Notes under the pieces: generated by a model | Told to the model about the DNA's origin: nothing | Seen by the model: the letters and a program-made list of their open reading frames with translations, nothing else | Database searches by the model: none | Position numbers and translations under genes: made by a program | Assembly (NCBI GenBank): GCA_031278665.1 | Contig: JAITKC010000304.1 | Span: 1-7,303, forward strand | Length of the DNA stretch: 7,303 nt | Direction of reading: 5' to 3' | Source of the DNA: Bifidobacteriaceae bacterium | GTDB taxonomy: Bacteria; Actinomycetota; Actinomycetes; Actinomycetales; WQXJ01 | Part shown: positions 6,652-7,303 of the stretch, in pieces | Numbering within the stretch: position 1 is the first letter of the stretch | Layout of the letters: the number at the start of each line of letters is the position of its first letter

Positions 6652-6655
<4 letters not shown>
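6047..6655 (+). CDS. nadD: nicotinate-nucleotide adenylyltransferase
   Basis: Adenylates nicotinate mononucleotide with ATP to form deamido-NAD, the penultimate step of NAD synthesis; cytoplasmic. From GTG 6047 the product is 202 residues, normal for NadD. The nucleotidyltransferase signature [12 protein letters not shown] lies at 14-25. [31 protein letters not shown] and the [17 protein letters not shown] segment follow in the expected order. The second signature ISSTDIRRR begins at residue 164, and the C-terminus is [18 protein letters not shown] is chosen because of the strong AGGAGG site and because the motif begins close to the N-terminus as in homologues. ATG 5882 would add 55 unrelated residues. 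The stop overlaps the next start as GTGA (6652-6655). The gap before nadD suggests it may have expression control separate from proBA. Confidence 0.97.

Positions 6656-7303
<648 letters not shown>

Overview
The window is very GC-rich, its genes have strongly GC-biased third codon positions, and most carry purine-rich ribosome binding sites. It holds the conserved order rplU-rpmA-obgE-proB-proA-nadD on the plus strand. That order and base composition point to a high-GC Actinomycetota chromosome, probably Micrococcales-like or a relative. Nothing here fixes the genus. All six named genes look intact, with their diagnostic motifs present.

Positions 1-437 are the downstream end of a tandem array with an exact 157-bp period. 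It enters from outside the window and carries nested inverted repeats. Positions 438-830 hold no gene I can name. A minus-strand stretch (about 480-612) has codon statistics like coding DNA and may be a small gene or a relic. A sigma-70-type promoter (TTGACC, 18 bp, TACCCT, at 834-863) and a leader of about 110 nt precede rplU. The ribosomal pair rplU-rpmA (980-1559) is followed by a 12-bp tandem repeat that reiterates the stop codon. A rho-independent terminator (1638-1675) then separates the pair from obgE.

obgE, proB and proA (1713-5878) form a tight unit: obgE and proB overlap by ATGA, and proB and proA are 9 nt apart. ProB and ProA catalyse the first two dedicated steps of proline synthesis from glutamate. 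ObgE is the ribosome-associated GTPase. A 168-nt gap with a perfect 8-bp inverted repeat precedes nadD (6047-6655), the NAD-synthesis adenylyltransferase. nadD overlaps by GTGA a further open frame (6652 to beyond the window end) that encodes an unrecognised Pro/Ala/Ser-rich protein built largely of tandem repeats.

The gene content is ordinary housekeeping. I see no defence, mobile or CRISPR system. The unusual theme is repeat expansion: six tandem repeats with periods of 157, 12, 63, 81, 18 and 9 bp lie in 7.3 kb of core genome. Those inside reading frames all have periods divisible by three. The most interesting are the 157-bp structured array, the stop-codon-reiterating 12-bp repeat, the duplicated N-terminal extension of ProB, and the repeat-built protein after nadD.
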